A stretch of 64,000 bases of DNA from Chryseobacterium joostei (GCF_003815775.1 NZ_CP033926.1:4774001-4838000), one strand, 5' to 3'. Numbered from the stretch's first letter, positions 31,479-40,799 are shown. Made by a program: numbers and translations. Notes: generated by a model from the letters alone, not told the origin.

Positions 31479-32120
31479 CTACTTCAACTGCTTGAGTTCT
31501 TTCCTGAGTTCTTCAATTTTTAATCTAGAACTTTCATCATCATAAGAATCTGTATAATCTTCTAAGGCTGAGATGTATTCCATAATAAACTCCTTGTTGG
31601 TTCTGTCTGCTTCATACTTGATTCTTGCAGAATTGACAGGAGCTAGTTTTTCATTTTCTAATAAGATTTTTCCTTCCTTGGATTGGTCATAAAGGATAAC
31701 AATATTTTTTTCATATCCGGGAATGTATTTTACGGGAAGATCCTTTTGACTAGGAATTCTAATTGAGTTTCTGATAGGGTAGATTGCTGCAGTAGTCGTT
31801 GAAAAAAAAGTAGTCGTGTATTTTCCGTTCTGTTTCTTTACAATGGCTTCATAATCATGAATGTAGCTTTCATTTAATGTGGAGTTGGTTTCAACATCGG
31901 AAGTAATAATGGCTGTGCTTTCCACACCATATGTATTAAGAAACCAGGCGTTTAAAAACTGACCACAAATTCCATTCAAAATTGCCAAAGGAATAATAGG
32001 AATCAGAAATAGTGCTTTTTTTGTTGCATAAAAGAGCAATCCAAAGAATAAAAAGAGCAGTATCACAGTATAAAAACCATGATGACTGGTGAAAAACAGA
32101 ATTTTAGAAATTAAAACCAT
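31479..32120 (-). CDS. Hypothetical membrane protein, 213 residues
   Basis: Two N-terminal membrane helices (about residues 17-33 and 36-58) are followed by a soluble domain of about 150 residues with a DUF3592-like look (V-E-S-T-A-I-I-T-S-D, then L-P-V-K-Y-I-P-G-Y) and a charged C-terminal helix rich in Glu, Asp and Lys. I do not recognise the family. It is convergent with nothing nearby and is separated from the trp promoter by about 60 bp, reading in the same direction towards it. Confidence 0.65.
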   Translation of the reverse strand: MVLISKILFFTSHHGFYTVILLFLFFGLLFYATKKALFLIPIIPLAILNGICGQFLNAWFLNTYGVESTAIITSDVETNSTLNESYIHDYEAIVKKQNGKYTTTFFSTTTAAIYPIRNSIRIPSQKDLPVKYIPGYEKNIVILYDQSKEGKILLENEKLAPVNSARIKYEADRTNKEFIMEYISALEDYTDSYDDESSRLKIEELRKELKQLK

Positions 32121-32249
32121 AGGTTAAATGTACTACTATCTTTTCAATGTAAAACTATATTTTTGATACACCAAGGCATATTTTAAATGCGCCTGATTCT
32201 TACAGTAAAAAAATGCAAAATGTTTTCAATCAGATAAATAGGTTTTTGC

Positions 32250-32294
32250 CAAATGATAATGCTTTGCTACTTAAAAACAAAGCATTGTCATTGC
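32250..32294. terminator. Stem-loop downstream of the cupin lipoprotein gene
   Basis: ATGATAATGCTTTG (32253-32266) pairs with CAAAGCATTGTCAT (32278-32291) with one T-G pair. There is no strong T run, so terminator function is likely but not certain. Confidence 0.5.
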
Positions 32295-32324
32295 ATTATC
32301 TAACCCTTATATTTTAAAAATAGA

Positions 32325-32780
32325 TTAATGGACCGGCTCTGAGAGGGGTATATCCGGACTTCCGCTGTAGAAAACAATCAATGTAGCTCCCTTATCCCCG
32401 GTTTTGCCTCTGTGAGCAATATTAACCATTTCTGGAAGTACCTGTCCTTGTTTTACCCATTGTGTTTTACCGTCTTCCTTTCTTTCAATCTGAATTTCAC
32501 CTTTTTCTATATAAGCAGCATTAATAACCGGGTGTTTGTGCCAATCCAAGGCCTTATTGGGAGGTACGGAAATCTTAAGCACTGATATTTCAGGCTGTCC
32601 ACTTGGATAGGCGGAATACAAAGTCCCATCCCACGATTTTGTGGTTTTTAATAATGTTACTGATTCAATTTTATCAGAATATTCTGAGGGTTGATCATTT
32701 GACGAAGAATTATCACAAGATAAAGTGAGGGTAGAGAGTACAACGAATAAAGCTGTACTTGATAAATTTTTTTTATTCAT
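32325..32780 (-). CDS. Cupin-domain lipoprotein
   Basis: A 151-residue lipoprotein (lipobox L-T-L-S-C, Cys22) with a single cupin domain. The metal-binding motif is visible as W-H-K-H-P near residue 80 with a Glu further on (E-K-G-E-I), and the second cupin strand contains I-A-H-R-G-K-T-G-D-K-G-A-T-L-I-V. The substrate is unknown. Exported cupins of this kind are common in soil Bacteroidota. Confidence 0.8.
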   Translation of the reverse strand: MNKKNLSSTALFVVLSTLTLSCDNSSSNDQPSEYSDKIESVTLLKTTKSWDGTLYSAYPSGQPEISVLKISVPPNKALDWHKHPVINAAYIEKGEIQIERKEDGKTQWVKQGQVLPEMVNIAHRGKTGDKGATLIVFYSGSPDIPLSEPVH

Positions 32781-32952
32781 AGTGAATTCAAATTAATAAT
32801 GTTTTTGATTTAGTGGATTGTATAAAACAAAAATAATAATCATATTTAAAATTCCCTAATGTTTGAATTATATTTGTTTAATATAAATCTTCAGGTGCTA
32901 AAAATATTTTTCAAAGAAAACATTTGTCATAAGTTTAAAACTTTATTTTTTA

Positions 32953-32960
32953 TATTTTTG
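32953..32960 (+). promoter_or_regulatory. -7 promoter element of the lipoprotein/cytochrome c/rlmF genes
   Basis: TATTTTTG is an exact TAnnTTTG match, 18 nt before the ATG at 32979. Confidence 0.6.
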
Positions 32961-32978
32961 CTTTCAAATTAGAAAAAA

Positions 32979-33197
32979 ATGAAAAAAGTATTAGCAATCG
33001 CATTTATTGGAGGTTTATTATTAGCAAGCTGCTCAAAAAAAGTAGATCACTCTTTACAGGATAGCAACACAATGCTTGAAGAGCCAGAAGCAACTACCGT
33101 TGTAGATTCTACTGCTAAAACTGCTGCTCCAGCTGCTGCAACTCCGGCTGCACCTGCACCTGAAGCTGCTAAAACAGATTCTACAGCGAAAAAATAA
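32979..33197 (+). CDS. Small Ala/Pro/Thr-rich lipoprotein
   Basis: A 72-residue lipoprotein (lipobox L-L-A-S-C, Cys18). Most of the mature part is a flexible tail of Ala, Pro, Thr and Lys, including A-A-P-A-A-A-T-P-A-A-P-A-P, with two S-T-A-K words. It is probably an unstructured periplasmic spacer or a small partner of the cytochrome c whose start codon overlaps its stop by one base (TAATG). No known function. Confidence 0.75.
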   Translation: MKKVLAIAFIGGLLLASCSKKVDHSLQDSNTMLEEPEATTVVDSTAKTAAPAAATPAAPAPEAAKTDSTAKK

Positions 33198-33568
33198 TGA
33201 AAAAATTGCTTTTGGCAGGAACTTTAGGTCTTATGATCATTTCCTGTTCTAAAAAAGAAAATACAACAGAAGTTGCATCATCTGATGCTGCTCCAGTGTC
33301 AGCACCAGCACAATCTAATCTTTCCGGTGATCAAATCATGGAGACATTGGACTGTTCGGGATGCCACTCTGTTAATGATAGAATGATAGGACCATCTTAT
33401 AAGGAAATAGCGGCTAAATATTCTGAAAAGGATATAGATCTGCTTGCTTCTAAAATTATAGATGGCGGAAGTGGTGTTTGGGGAGGAGTCCCTATGGCGG
33501 CCCATCCACAGGTATCTAAGGAAGATGCCAAAAAAATGGTGGAATATATTTTAAGTCAGAAGAAATAA
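33197..33568 (+). CDS. Lipoprotein cytochrome c (class I)
   Basis: A 123-residue lipid-anchored cytochrome (lipobox I-I-S-C, Cys17). After a Ser/Ala/Pro linker comes one c-type heme site, C-S-G-C-H (53-57), and the likely distal ligand Met100 in G-V-P-M-A-A-H. The domain resembles cytochrome c551-type electron carriers. It would shuttle electrons on the periplasmic face, perhaps to an oxidase. It overlaps the upstream lipoprotein gene by one base and lies 3 bp before rlmF. Confidence 0.9.
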   Translation: MKKLLLAGTLGLMIISCSKKENTTEVASSDAAPVSAPAQSNLSGDQIMETLDCSGCHSVNDRMIGPSYKEIAAKYSEKDIDLLASKIIDGGSGVWGGVPMAAHPQVSKEDAKKMVEYILSQKK

Positions 33569-33571
33569 AAC

Positions 33572-34498
33572 ATGTCCACCGAAAAATCCAGTCTGCACAC
33601 AAGAAATCTGCATCGTAATCCCTATGATTTTGATCAGCTTATTTCTTGTGTGCCAGAACTGAAACACTACGTCTTCGAGAATACTTATAAGAAAAGAACC
33701 ATTAATTTCAGTATTTCTAAGGCGGTTAAACTTCTTAACAAAGCTTTACTTTTACACTTTTATAATGTTAAGGATTGGGATATTCCTGATACCAATTTAT
33801 GTCCTCCCATTCCGGGAAGGGCAGATTATGTACATTATATTGCCGATCTGCTAGCGGAGCAACAAAAAGAAATTCCAACAGGAGCTTCTGTGAAAGGACT
33901 GGACATAGGAGTAGGAGCCAATCTTGTTTATCCTTTGATTGCCCATAAATCCTATGGCTGGAAAATGCTGGGTACAGACATCAATAAGGACTCACTGAAG
34001 AATGCCCAGAATATTTTAGATCAAAATTTAGATCTTTCATCCGATATTCTATTAAAACATCAACCAGATTCTGATTGTATATTTAAAAATATTATAGAGG
34101 GGGAAGACCGGTTTACATTTTCTATGTGTAATCCTCCTTTTCATGATTCTGAAGAGGCTGCAATGAAAGGAAATATCCGAAAAACAAAAAATCTCAAGAA
34201 AATAAAAACCAAGCAGCCGTTGCTTAATTTTGGCGGAAAGCAGTCAGAATTATGGTGCGAGGGTGGTGAACTGGCTTTTATCACCAAGATGATTAATGAG
34301 AGTGCATTGTATTCATCCAAGGTTCTTTGGTTTACGTGCTTGGTTTCCAAAAAAGATAATCTACCTAAGTTGAATTCTCTTTTGAAAAAGGTGAAAGCAG
34401 TAGATTTCAAGACTATTGACATGGCTCAGGGACAAAAAATAAGCAGAATGCTCGCCTGGACATTTATTCCTCAGCAGGACAGGAGAGGATGGTTTTGA
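33572..34498 (+). CDS. rlmF: 23S rRNA (adenine(1618)-N6)-methyltransferase RlmF
   Basis: A 308-residue SAM methyltransferase of the RlmF/YbiN family. The N terminus H-T-R-N-L-H-R-N-P-Y-D-F is characteristic, as is P-G-R-A-D-Y-V-H-Y-I-A-D-L-L. SAM motif I is L-D-I-G-V-G-A-N and the adenine N6 catalytic motif is N-P-P-F. It methylates A1618 of 23S rRNA. It lies 3 bp after the cytochrome c gene, an operon with no obvious functional link. Confidence 0.93.
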   Translation: MSTEKSSLHTRNLHRNPYDFDQLISCVPELKHYVFENTYKKRTINFSISKAVKLLNKALLLHFYNVKDWDIPDTNLCPPIPGRADYVHYIADLLAEQQKEIPTGASVKGLDIGVGANLVYPLIAHKSYGWKMLGTDINKDSLKNAQNILDQNLDLSSDILLKHQPDSDCIFKNIIEGEDRFTFSMCNPPFHDSEEAAMKGNIRKTKNLKKIKTKQPLLNFGGKQSELWCEGGELAFITKMINESALYSSKVLWFTCLVSKKDNLPKLNSLLKKVKAVDFKTIDMAQGQKISRMLAWTFIPQQDRRGWF

Positions 34499-34674
34499 GT
34501 GGATAATTGTTAATTCCATTTGATTACCAATGAAACTTTTGGTTCATTTTTCTATAGAAATCAATACTCAATAAAAGGTAATAATACTCAATTCGTTGTG
34601 AAGGAAATTCGCAATTCACGATTCGCATTTAAAAATTTCTGAAAAAACTCATTGACGGTCAACGCAAAAATGCC

Positions 34675-34682
34675 TAAATTTG
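34675..34682 (+). promoter_or_regulatory. lysS promoter
   Basis: TAAATTTG with TTG at 34652-34654, spacing 20 bp, fits the Bacteroidota promoter exactly. The start codon follows 22 nt later. The spacer upstream (34499-34674) is AT-rich with A-A-T-T-C-G-C-type words and no gene. Confidence 0.75.
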
Positions 34683-34704
34683 TACGCTTTTAGAAAAATA
34701 AGAA

Positions 34705-36402
34705 ATGCAATTATCAGAACAAGAAATCATTAGAAGAGAAAAGCTGAATAAGCTTACTGAAATGGGGATTAATGCGTTCCCTGCGGATGAGTATACGATT
34801 ACAGATACTACAGAATCTATAAAACAGGACTTTTCTGAAAATAAACAGGTGAAGATCGCTGGTAGATTAATGTCCCGCAGAATTCAGGGAAAAGCTTCTT
34901 TTGCTGAGTTGCAGGATTCTACAGGTAAAATTCAGGTATATTTCAACAGAGACGAAATCTGTACAGGAGAAGATAAAACCTTATATAATGAAGTATATAA
35001 GCACCTTTTGGATATCGGGGATATTATCGGTATTGAAGGGGAATTATTTACCACTCAGGTAGGAGAGAAGACCGTTTTAGTAAAGAACTTTACACTTCTT
35101 ACTAAGGCTTTACGTCCGCTTCCTCAAGCTAAAACAGATGAAAACGGTGTTGTACATGATGGGTTTACGGATCCTGAATTAAGATACAGACAACGTTATG
35201 TAGATTTAACGGTAAATCCACAGGTAAAAGAAATTTTTGTGAAGAGAACAAAATTGTTCAATGCCATGAGAACTTTCTTTAATGATGCAGGATATTTTGA
35301 AGTAGAAACACCTATTCTACAATCAATTCCTGGAGGAGCAGCAGCAAAACCGTTTATCACGCACCACAATGCATTGGATATTCCATTATATTTAAGAATT
35401 GCAAACGAATTATATCTTAAGAGATTGATCGTAGGTGGTTTTGATGGGGTATATGAGTTCTCTAAAAACTTCAGAAATGAAGGGATGGACAGAACCCACA
35501 ACCCGGAATTTACGGCAATGGAAATCTATGTAGCTTATAAAGATTACAACTGGATGATGGATTTCACTGAGAAGTTATTGGAATTCTGTGCTATTCAGGT
35601 AAACGGAACTACAACAGCTACATTTGGAGAGCATAATGTAGATTTCAAAGCTCCATACCCAAGAGTTTCCATGACGGAAGCGATCCTGAAATTCACAGGT
35701 TTTGATATTACAGGAAAAACGGAGAAAGAATTATACGATTTCGCTAAGTCTATCGGAATTGAGGTGAATGAAACAATGGGTAAAGGAAAATTAATTGATG
35801 AAATCTTTGGTGAGAAATGTGAAGGAAACTTCATTCAGCCAACGTTCATTACAGATTATCCGATCGAAATGTCTCCATTAACTAAAAAGCATAGAAGCAA
35901 GGAAGGTTTAACAGAACGTTTTGAATTAATGGTATGCGGAAAAGAAATCGCAAATGCTTATTCAGAGCTTAATGACCCAATTGATCAGAGAGAGCGTTTT
36001 GAAGCACAGATGGCTTTATCTGAAAGAGGTGATGATGAAGCAATGTTTATTGATCAAGACTTCTTAAGAGCATTGGAATATGGTATGCCTCCAACGTCAG
36101 GATTAGGGATTGGTATGGATAGACTGATCATGTTCTTAACGAACAATGCATCCATTCAGGAAGTATTATTCTTCCCTCAGATGAGACCTGAAAAAGCGGT
36201 TCCTCAAATTGAGTTAGGAGAGGATGAAAAAGTAATCCTTGAAATCCTTAATTCTCAGGAAGAAGCAATGTCTTTAGCTGAAGTAAAAGAAAGAAGCCAG
36301 CTATCTGGTAAAAAATGGGATAAAGCTTCCAAGACCTTAACAAAAAATAATCTTGTGAAAGTGGAAAAAATTGATGAAAATCTTTTGATGAAACTGGCAT
36401 AA
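34705..36402 (+). CDS. lysS: Lysyl-tRNA synthetase (class II)
   Basis: A 565-residue class II enzyme charging tRNA-Lys. An OB-fold anticodon domain (V-K-I-A-G-R-L-M-S-R-R) is followed by the catalytic domain with motif 2 F-R-N-E-G-M-D-R-T-H-N-P-E-F and motif 3 G-L-G-I-G-M-D-R-L. After the usual end near F-F-P-Q-M-R-P (about residue 496) it has a C-terminal extension of about 65 residues resembling a winged helix, as seen in other Bacteroidota LysS. Monocistronic, between its own promoter and terminator. Confidence 0.97.
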   Translation: MQLSEQEIIRREKLNKLTEMGINAFPADEYTITDTTESIKQDFSENKQVKIAGRLMSRRIQGKASFAELQDSTGKIQVYFNRDEICTGEDKTLYNEVYKHLLDIGDIIGIEGELFTTQVGEKTVLVKNFTLLTKALRPLPQAKTDENGVVHDGFTDPELRYRQRYVDLTVNPQVKEIFVKRTKLFNAMRTFFNDAGYFEVETPILQSIPGGAAAKPFITHHNALDIPLYLRIANELYLKRLIVGGFDGVYEFSKNFRNEGMDRTHNPEFTAMEIYVAYKDYNWMMDFTEKLLEFCAIQVNGTTTATFGEHNVDFKAPYPRVSMTEAILKFTGFDITGKTEKELYDFAKSIGIEVNETMGKGKLIDEIFGEKCEGNFIQPTFITDYPIEMSPLTKKHRSKEGLTERFELMVCGKEIANAYSELNDPIDQRERFEAQMALSERGDDEAMFIDQDFLRALEYGMPPTSGLGIGMDRLIMFLTNNASIQEVLFFPQMRPEKAVPQIELGEDEKVILEILNSQEEAMSLAEVKERSQLSGKKWDKASKTLTKNNLVKVEKIDENLLMKLA

Positions 36403-36418
36403 TCAAGTTTATATAAAA

Positions 36419-36450
36419 TAAAAAAACCTCCAAATTTGGAGGTTTTTTTA
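36419..36450. terminator. Bidirectional terminator between lysS and clbS-like gene
   Basis: CCTCCAAA (36427-36434) is followed at once by its reverse complement TTTGGAGG (36435-36442), flanked by A and T tracts, serving both convergent genes. Confidence 0.92.
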
Positions 36451-36452
36451 TT

Positions 36453-36983
36453 TTATATAATTTGTTTTTTATTAGTCTTGACTATCTTTTTCCATTTTCT
36501 TAACTGAGTTCTGAAGTTTTTAAACGGAGCAACAGTATTGATATGTATCCACTTCCAAACCGGCCATTTTGCAGGTGTTGTTGCCCATTTTCTCTGTTCA
36601 GGAACAAATAAGGTTTTATCATCAAGCTTTTCAATCCATTCTATAATTTCATTGACCTGATTCCGGAGTATTTCTCTTTGCTCATGCAGGCTATAAGTGC
36701 CATATTGCTGATAAAAAGACTCGTACAACCCTTTTAAATTATTCCATTTGTATTCAGAAGTGGGTGTTTTTACTTCAATTCCTTTCTTTTCATCAGATTC
36801 CCATTGAAGCAGCAAACGTGTCCAACCAATCTGATAGGATATATTTTGCGATGGTGTTTTGTCAACTCCTGACTTTATCACATCCTTTTCATCTTCCTTG
36901 ATGTCGTCAAATTCCTGATCATACAGAAGATATCTTTTCTTTAACTCTTCAATAAGTTCAGTCTTATCCTTATAGCTTTGCAT
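36453..36983 (-). CDS. ClbS/DfsB family four-helix bundle protein
   Basis: A 176-residue soluble protein of the ClbS/DfsB (former DUF1706) DinB-like family. Marks are the N terminus Y-K-D-K-T-E-L-I-E-E-L, then I-S-Y-Q-I-G-W-T-R-L-L-L-Q-W, then Y-K-W-N-N-L-K-G-L-Y, and the C-terminal W-P-V-W-K-W-I-H-I-N-T-V-A-P-F-K. ClbS protects colibactin producers by opening the toxin's cyclopropane; other members have unknown substrates. It follows cydB by 6 bp and ends at the terminator shared with lysS. Confidence 0.85.
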   Translation of the reverse strand: MQSYKDKTELIEELKKRYLLYDQEFDDIKEDEKDVIKSGVDKTPSQNISYQIGWTRLLLQWESDEKKGIEVKTPTSEYKWNNLKGLYESFYQQYGTYSLHEQREILRNQVNEIIEWIEKLDDKTLFVPEQRKWATTPAKWPVWKWIHINTVAPFKNFRTQLRKWKKIVKTNKKQII

Positions 36984-36989
36984 GCTGTT

Positions 36990-37994
36990 TTATTTTCTCA
37001 ATTTACTGAATGAAGCCATTAAATAAAATAAAAACGGAAGAATAAACAATGAACCTAGCATCAATGCCCATCCCAAGGCAGAAATTGTTTTTGGAGGAGC
37101 CATATGTTCTAAAAGTGAAAGATGCTGCCCGTTTCCTAATAAAATAATATCAGGATTATGCTGGTAGGTTGCTGCTACAAGGATCATTACAATTTGAAAA
37201 CCGGCAAGCGCACGTACAGGAAGTAATTTCTGTTTGTTCATCGCTCGAAGAATAAGCAATAAGGCAACTGTAGCAAAAGCAATAGACATAATACCCAAAG
37301 GTTTTGAGAAGATCCACTTTAAAAGAGGAATATCTGAAATATATGCTGTTAAAAATACAAGAAGTCCGGTAATAACTACGAAGATCATGGTTTGCTTAGA
37401 TTTTCTGATCATTAAAAGCAAATCAGCTTTATCACGAGTTTCTCTTAACGAAAAAATAGAGGCAAGATAAGCACAAAGGGCTACAGTAAATAAACCTACA
37501 GAAACTCCGAACCAATTCAGCCAGCTAAAAATATACAGATCCAGAAAAGTCGTAGCATCAGGATTAATGGATTGTGAAACAGTCGCAGCAGCTATTAACC
37601 CTAGAAAAAAAGGAGTTAAAAGACTAGCGTAGTAAAATATTTGGGTATACAGCACCTGCCAGTTGTCCTTTACAGCATCATAATGCCTAAAAGTAAAGGC
37701 TGTACCTCTTGCAATAATACCAAGGAGCATTAGTACCAAAGGGATATGCAGATAAGTAGACATCGTCGTATAAATTTCAGGGAAACCTACAAAAAGAATA
37801 ACAATCGCGATGATTAACCACATATGATTGGCCTCCCATACAGGAGCAATGGATTCATACATAATTTCTTCTGTTTTGTGACGGGCTTTTTTGTGAGTAA
37901 AAAGTTCTACAATACCAGCCCCAAAGTCGGCCCCGCCCAAAATAACATAAAGACAGATAGAAAGCCAGAGAAAACCTATTACAATATAGATCAT
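36990..37994 (-). CDS. cydB: Cytochrome bd ubiquinol/menaquinol oxidase subunit II
   Basis: A 334-residue membrane subunit with eight or more helices. It begins I-G-F-L-W-L-S-I-C-L-Y-V-I-L-G-G-A-D-F-G-A-G, the CydB signature, and has W-E-A-N-H-M-W-L-I near residue 54 and G-T-A-F-T-F-R-H-Y near 97. It partners CydA in reducing oxygen to water with high affinity. Its start overlaps the cydA stop by 4 nt. Confidence 0.95.
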   Translation of the reverse strand: MIYIVIGFLWLSICLYVILGGADFGAGIVELFTHKKARHKTEEIMYESIAPVWEANHMWLIIAIVILFVGFPEIYTTMSTYLHIPLVLMLLGIIARGTAFTFRHYDAVKDNWQVLYTQIFYYASLLTPFFLGLIAAATVSQSINPDATTFLDLYIFSWLNWFGVSVGLFTVALCAYLASIFSLRETRDKADLLLMIRKSKQTMIFVVITGLLVFLTAYISDIPLLKWIFSKPLGIMSIAFATVALLLILRAMNKQKLLPVRALAGFQIVMILVAATYQHNPDIILLGNGQHLSLLEHMAPPKTISALGWALMLGSLFILPFLFYLMASFSKLRK

Positions 37995-39334
37995 GATTTT
38001 TTATTTTTATCGTTAAACTGTGCGTCTGTAGGATCATAAAGCTTCGGAACCATTTGTATCTGTCTTTTTAAAAGGAAGATAAGAATAAGCGATAATGAAA
38101 TGAAAATGGCTGTGAAGAAATAGAATGAATACTGTATTCCCGGCATTGGTGTTACCGCGTCTATTGTTCTCATGATACCATAAATAATCCAAGGCTGTCT
38201 TCCTACTTCGGTAACTGTCCATCCTGCTTCCAGAGCAATATATCCAAAAGGAGTTGCAATTAAAAATGTTTTTAAAAGCCAGTTTTTGGTAAGCCATTCT
38301 TTTTTGAAGAAGAAAGCATATAAATAGATTGCTCCAATAAAAATCATTACTACACCAAAGAAGATCATAATCTGAAAAGCATAATGAGTAACGGCAATTG
38401 GTGGCCATTCATCCTTTGGAAAATCTTTAAGCCCCTTTACTTCAGCATTGAAATCATTGCTCACAAGGAAGCTTAATACTTTAGGAATTTTAACGGCATA
38501 CTTTATTTCTTCCTTTTCTTCATCAGGAATTCCACCAATAACAAAGGCTGCTCCTTTTTCTGTTTCAAAGTGGGCTTCCATTGCTGCTAGCTTAATAGGT
38601 TGTCTTTCTGCAACAGATTTTGCAGCAATATCACCGCTTAAAGGTGCTCCAAAGGCTCCGATAAGGGCAAAGCCTACTGCAATTCTAAAGGCTTTGGTAT
38701 GAAATTCAACATTCTTTTTCCGCATAATCAAGAAAGCATGAACTCCTGCGACAGCAAATCCTGTAGCACAAAATGCGGCTACTGTCATGTGAAGAGCCTG
38801 CGGAAACCAAGCATCATTAAACATGGCTTTAATAGGATCTATATTAAGGTATTGGCCATTGATATAATCAAAACCGGTAGGAGAGTTCATCCATGCATTG
38901 GCGGCAACTACTAAAATTCCGGATGCAAGTCCGCTTACTCCTACAAGAAAACCACAGAACCAATGAAACCATTTATTGAATTTATCCCATCCATATAAAA
39001 AGAATCCAATGGCAATCGCTTCTATGAAAAATGCAGTTCCTTCCAAGGAAAAAGGCATCCCGAATATAGGACCTGCGTGTTTCATAAATCCGGGCCATAA
39101 AAGCCCCAATTCGAAGGAAAGCATTGTTCCGGAAACAGCTCCTGTAGCAAATAAGATAGCAACCCCTTTGCTCCAAGCCTTTGTTAATCCTTTATATACT
39201 TCATTATTGGTCTTTAAGTACTTCCAGTGGGCGAATGCCATTAAGAAAGGCATCACCATACCCACGCAGGAGAAAATGATATGAAACCCCAAAGAGAGGG
39301 CCATCTGCGCGCGGGCAGCAATAAAATCATCCAT
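37991..39334 (-). CDS. cydA: Cytochrome bd oxidase subunit I
   Basis: A 447-residue subunit, shorter than E. coli CydA (522) because of a short Q loop. Heme ligands are apparent: His18 in L-G-F-H-I-I-F-S, a later His in Q-A-L-H-M-T-V-A, and the quinol-side G-R-Q-P-W motif near residue 385. It catalyses menaquinol oxidation and oxygen reduction and suits microaerobic growth. An imperfect -7 element (TAAATTTA, 39355-39362) and a palindrome lie upstream. Confidence 0.96.
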   Translation of the reverse strand: MDDFIAARAQMALSLGFHIIFSCVGMVMPFLMAFAHWKYLKTNNEVYKGLTKAWSKGVAILFATGAVSGTMLSFELGLLWPGFMKHAGPIFGMPFSLEGTAFFIEAIAIGFFLYGWDKFNKWFHWFCGFLVGVSGLASGILVVAANAWMNSPTGFDYINGQYLNIDPIKAMFNDAWFPQALHMTVAAFCATGFAVAGVHAFLIMRKKNVEFHTKAFRIAVGFALIGAFGAPLSGDIAAKSVAERQPIKLAAMEAHFETEKGAAFVIGGIPDEEKEEIKYAVKIPKVLSFLVSNDFNAEVKGLKDFPKDEWPPIAVTHYAFQIMIFFGVVMIFIGAIYLYAFFFKKEWLTKNWLLKTFLIATPFGYIALEAGWTVTEVGRQPWIIYGIMRTIDAVTPMPGIQYSFYFFTAIFISLSLILIFLLKRQIQMVPKLYDPTDAQFNDKNKKS

Positions 39335-39349
39335 AATATCAACTTTTGA

Positions 39350-39363
39350 GTAAATAAATTTAC
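39350..39363. promoter_or_regulatory. Palindrome over the presumed cydA promoter
   Basis: GTAAAT-AA-ATTTAC is a perfect 6-2-6 palindrome covering the best -7 candidate for cydAB (minus strand TAAATTTA). It may be an operator, but such AT-rich palindromes also arise by chance. Confidence 0.35.
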
Positions 39364-39455
39364 GGATAAATTATTGATGTCTGGTATGATTTAAAACAGT
39401 TTAAATATGGAAAATAGACAATAACTTTAAATTTTTCTAATTACTAAAAAAATAT

Positions 39456-39463
39456 TATTTTTG
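39456..39463 (+). promoter_or_regulatory. -7 promoter element of the T9SS propeller-like gene
   Basis: TATTTTTG is an exact TAnnTTTG match, 16 nt upstream of the ATG at 39480. Confidence 0.6.
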
Positions 39464-39479
39464 AACAAAATTAATAATT

Positions 39480-40799
39480 ATGAAAAAAAGATTATTCCTT
39501 TGGCTGCTTTCATTACCAGTGATGAGCTATTGCCAATATTATGTAGGACACGATTTGTCCTACCCTATTACAGAATATGTTAGTGACAATTCATTTTATG
39601 CTGGAAAAGTAGACACGGATGGAAGCTCCTATATACATGTTGCAAATCTTATTAAGTTTACTTCTAATGGTACTGTATCTCTTGGTTTTGGAAATAATGG
39701 AATAGCACCTGTAATCCCAGTTGTATATAATGTTTCTTCAATAGGAATTAATGACCAATATGTATATTTAGGATCAAATACTAAAATCGGAAAATATGAT
39801 AAATCGTCAGGAGCACCTGATTTGTCATTTGGTGTGAATGGTGTAGCAACAATTTTGTATGGTGTAGGTAAAATATATGCTCATCCCAATTCTTCATTGT
39901 TTGCAGAGAATTATGGCAAAATAATAAAGCTTTTGCCCAATGGTCAGAAAGATAATTCATTTAGTATTGATGCAAATAAGGATTATTATGTGATAGGGAA
40001 TAGTATTTATGTGATTAATAGTCAGTCAAATTCTATTTATTATATAAAAAAATATGACCTGAATGGAGTACAGGATATTCAGTATGGAAATGGTGGAAGT
40101 TTACAGGTCTCTAATTGGATTTTTGATAAGATAAATGGAGAACTCTATGTAGAAGAATCTTCAGGAATAACAAGATATACGTCTTCAGGAGTACTTGATA
40201 CTACTTTTGGAAATGGAGGGAACGTTCAGGTGTCCTTTCCTGGACTCATTAATTGTATTATTTCAGATTCAAACAATAATATTCTTTTTTTTGGAGGTTC
40301 TGCAAGTGCGGCGAATAATAAAAGTATGATTGTAAGACTGAAGCGTAATGGAGCCCTTGATAATACATTTAATAATGGAACTCATATATATGTTTTTCCA
40401 GGAGAAGGAAGTATTAAGGATGTCTCTTTACTGGATGATAATACATATGTATGTATAGAGGGAATGAGGCATTATAGATTTGGAGGTTTTGCAACCCGAA
40501 CCAATAAGTATCTAAGAACTCAGGATCGTTCAAAGATTCAAACCTTAAGTGTGAAAGATGTCAATGTCACAAAGACAAACGTTCTTCAGGTATATCCTAG
40601 TCCTGCGACTGATTTTATTAAAATTGGGACTGGAAAGAATGATAAAATTACTAAAGTTAATATTTATGCAATAACAGGGGATTTAGTTCTTTCTACTGAT
40701 AAGTCTGAAATTGATATTAAGCATTTATTAACAGGAACTTATATGATAGAAGCAAATCTTAATGGTGATATATACAAGAATAAGTTTATTAAAAAATAA
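39480..40799 (+). CDS. Secreted delta-60-repeat-like protein with T9SS sorting domain
   Basis: A 439-residue exported protein with signal peptide (1-19). The body contains repeats like the delta-60 beta-propeller type, where words such as L-D-T-T-F-G-N-G-G, L-D-N-T-F-N-N-G and D-L-S-F-G-V-N-G recur. The last 70 residues are a T9SS domain (V-Y-P-S-P-A-T-D, then V-N-I-Y-A-I-T-G, ending N-K-F-I-K-K). It should be exposed or released outside the cell. The ligand is unknown. Codon use is more AT-rich than in gyrB next door. Confidence 0.8.
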   Translation: MKKRLFLWLLSLPVMSYCQYYVGHDLSYPITEYVSDNSFYAGKVDTDGSSYIHVANLIKFTSNGTVSLGFGNNGIAPVIPVVYNVSSIGINDQYVYLGSNTKIGKYDKSSGAPDLSFGVNGVATILYGVGKIYAHPNSSLFAENYGKIIKLLPNGQKDNSFSIDANKDYYVIGNSIYVINSQSNSIYYIKKYDLNGVQDIQYGNGGSLQVSNWIFDKINGELYVEESSGITRYTSSGVLDTTFGNGGNVQVSFPGLINCIISDSNNNILFFGGSASAANNKSMIVRLKRNGALDNTFNNGTHIYVFPGEGSIKDVSLLDDNTYVCIEGMRHYRFGGFATRTNKYLRTQDRSKIQTLSVKDVNVTKTNVLQVYPSPATDFIKIGTGKNDKITKVNIYAITGDLVLSTDKSEIDIKHLLTGTYMIEANLNGDIYKNKFIKK

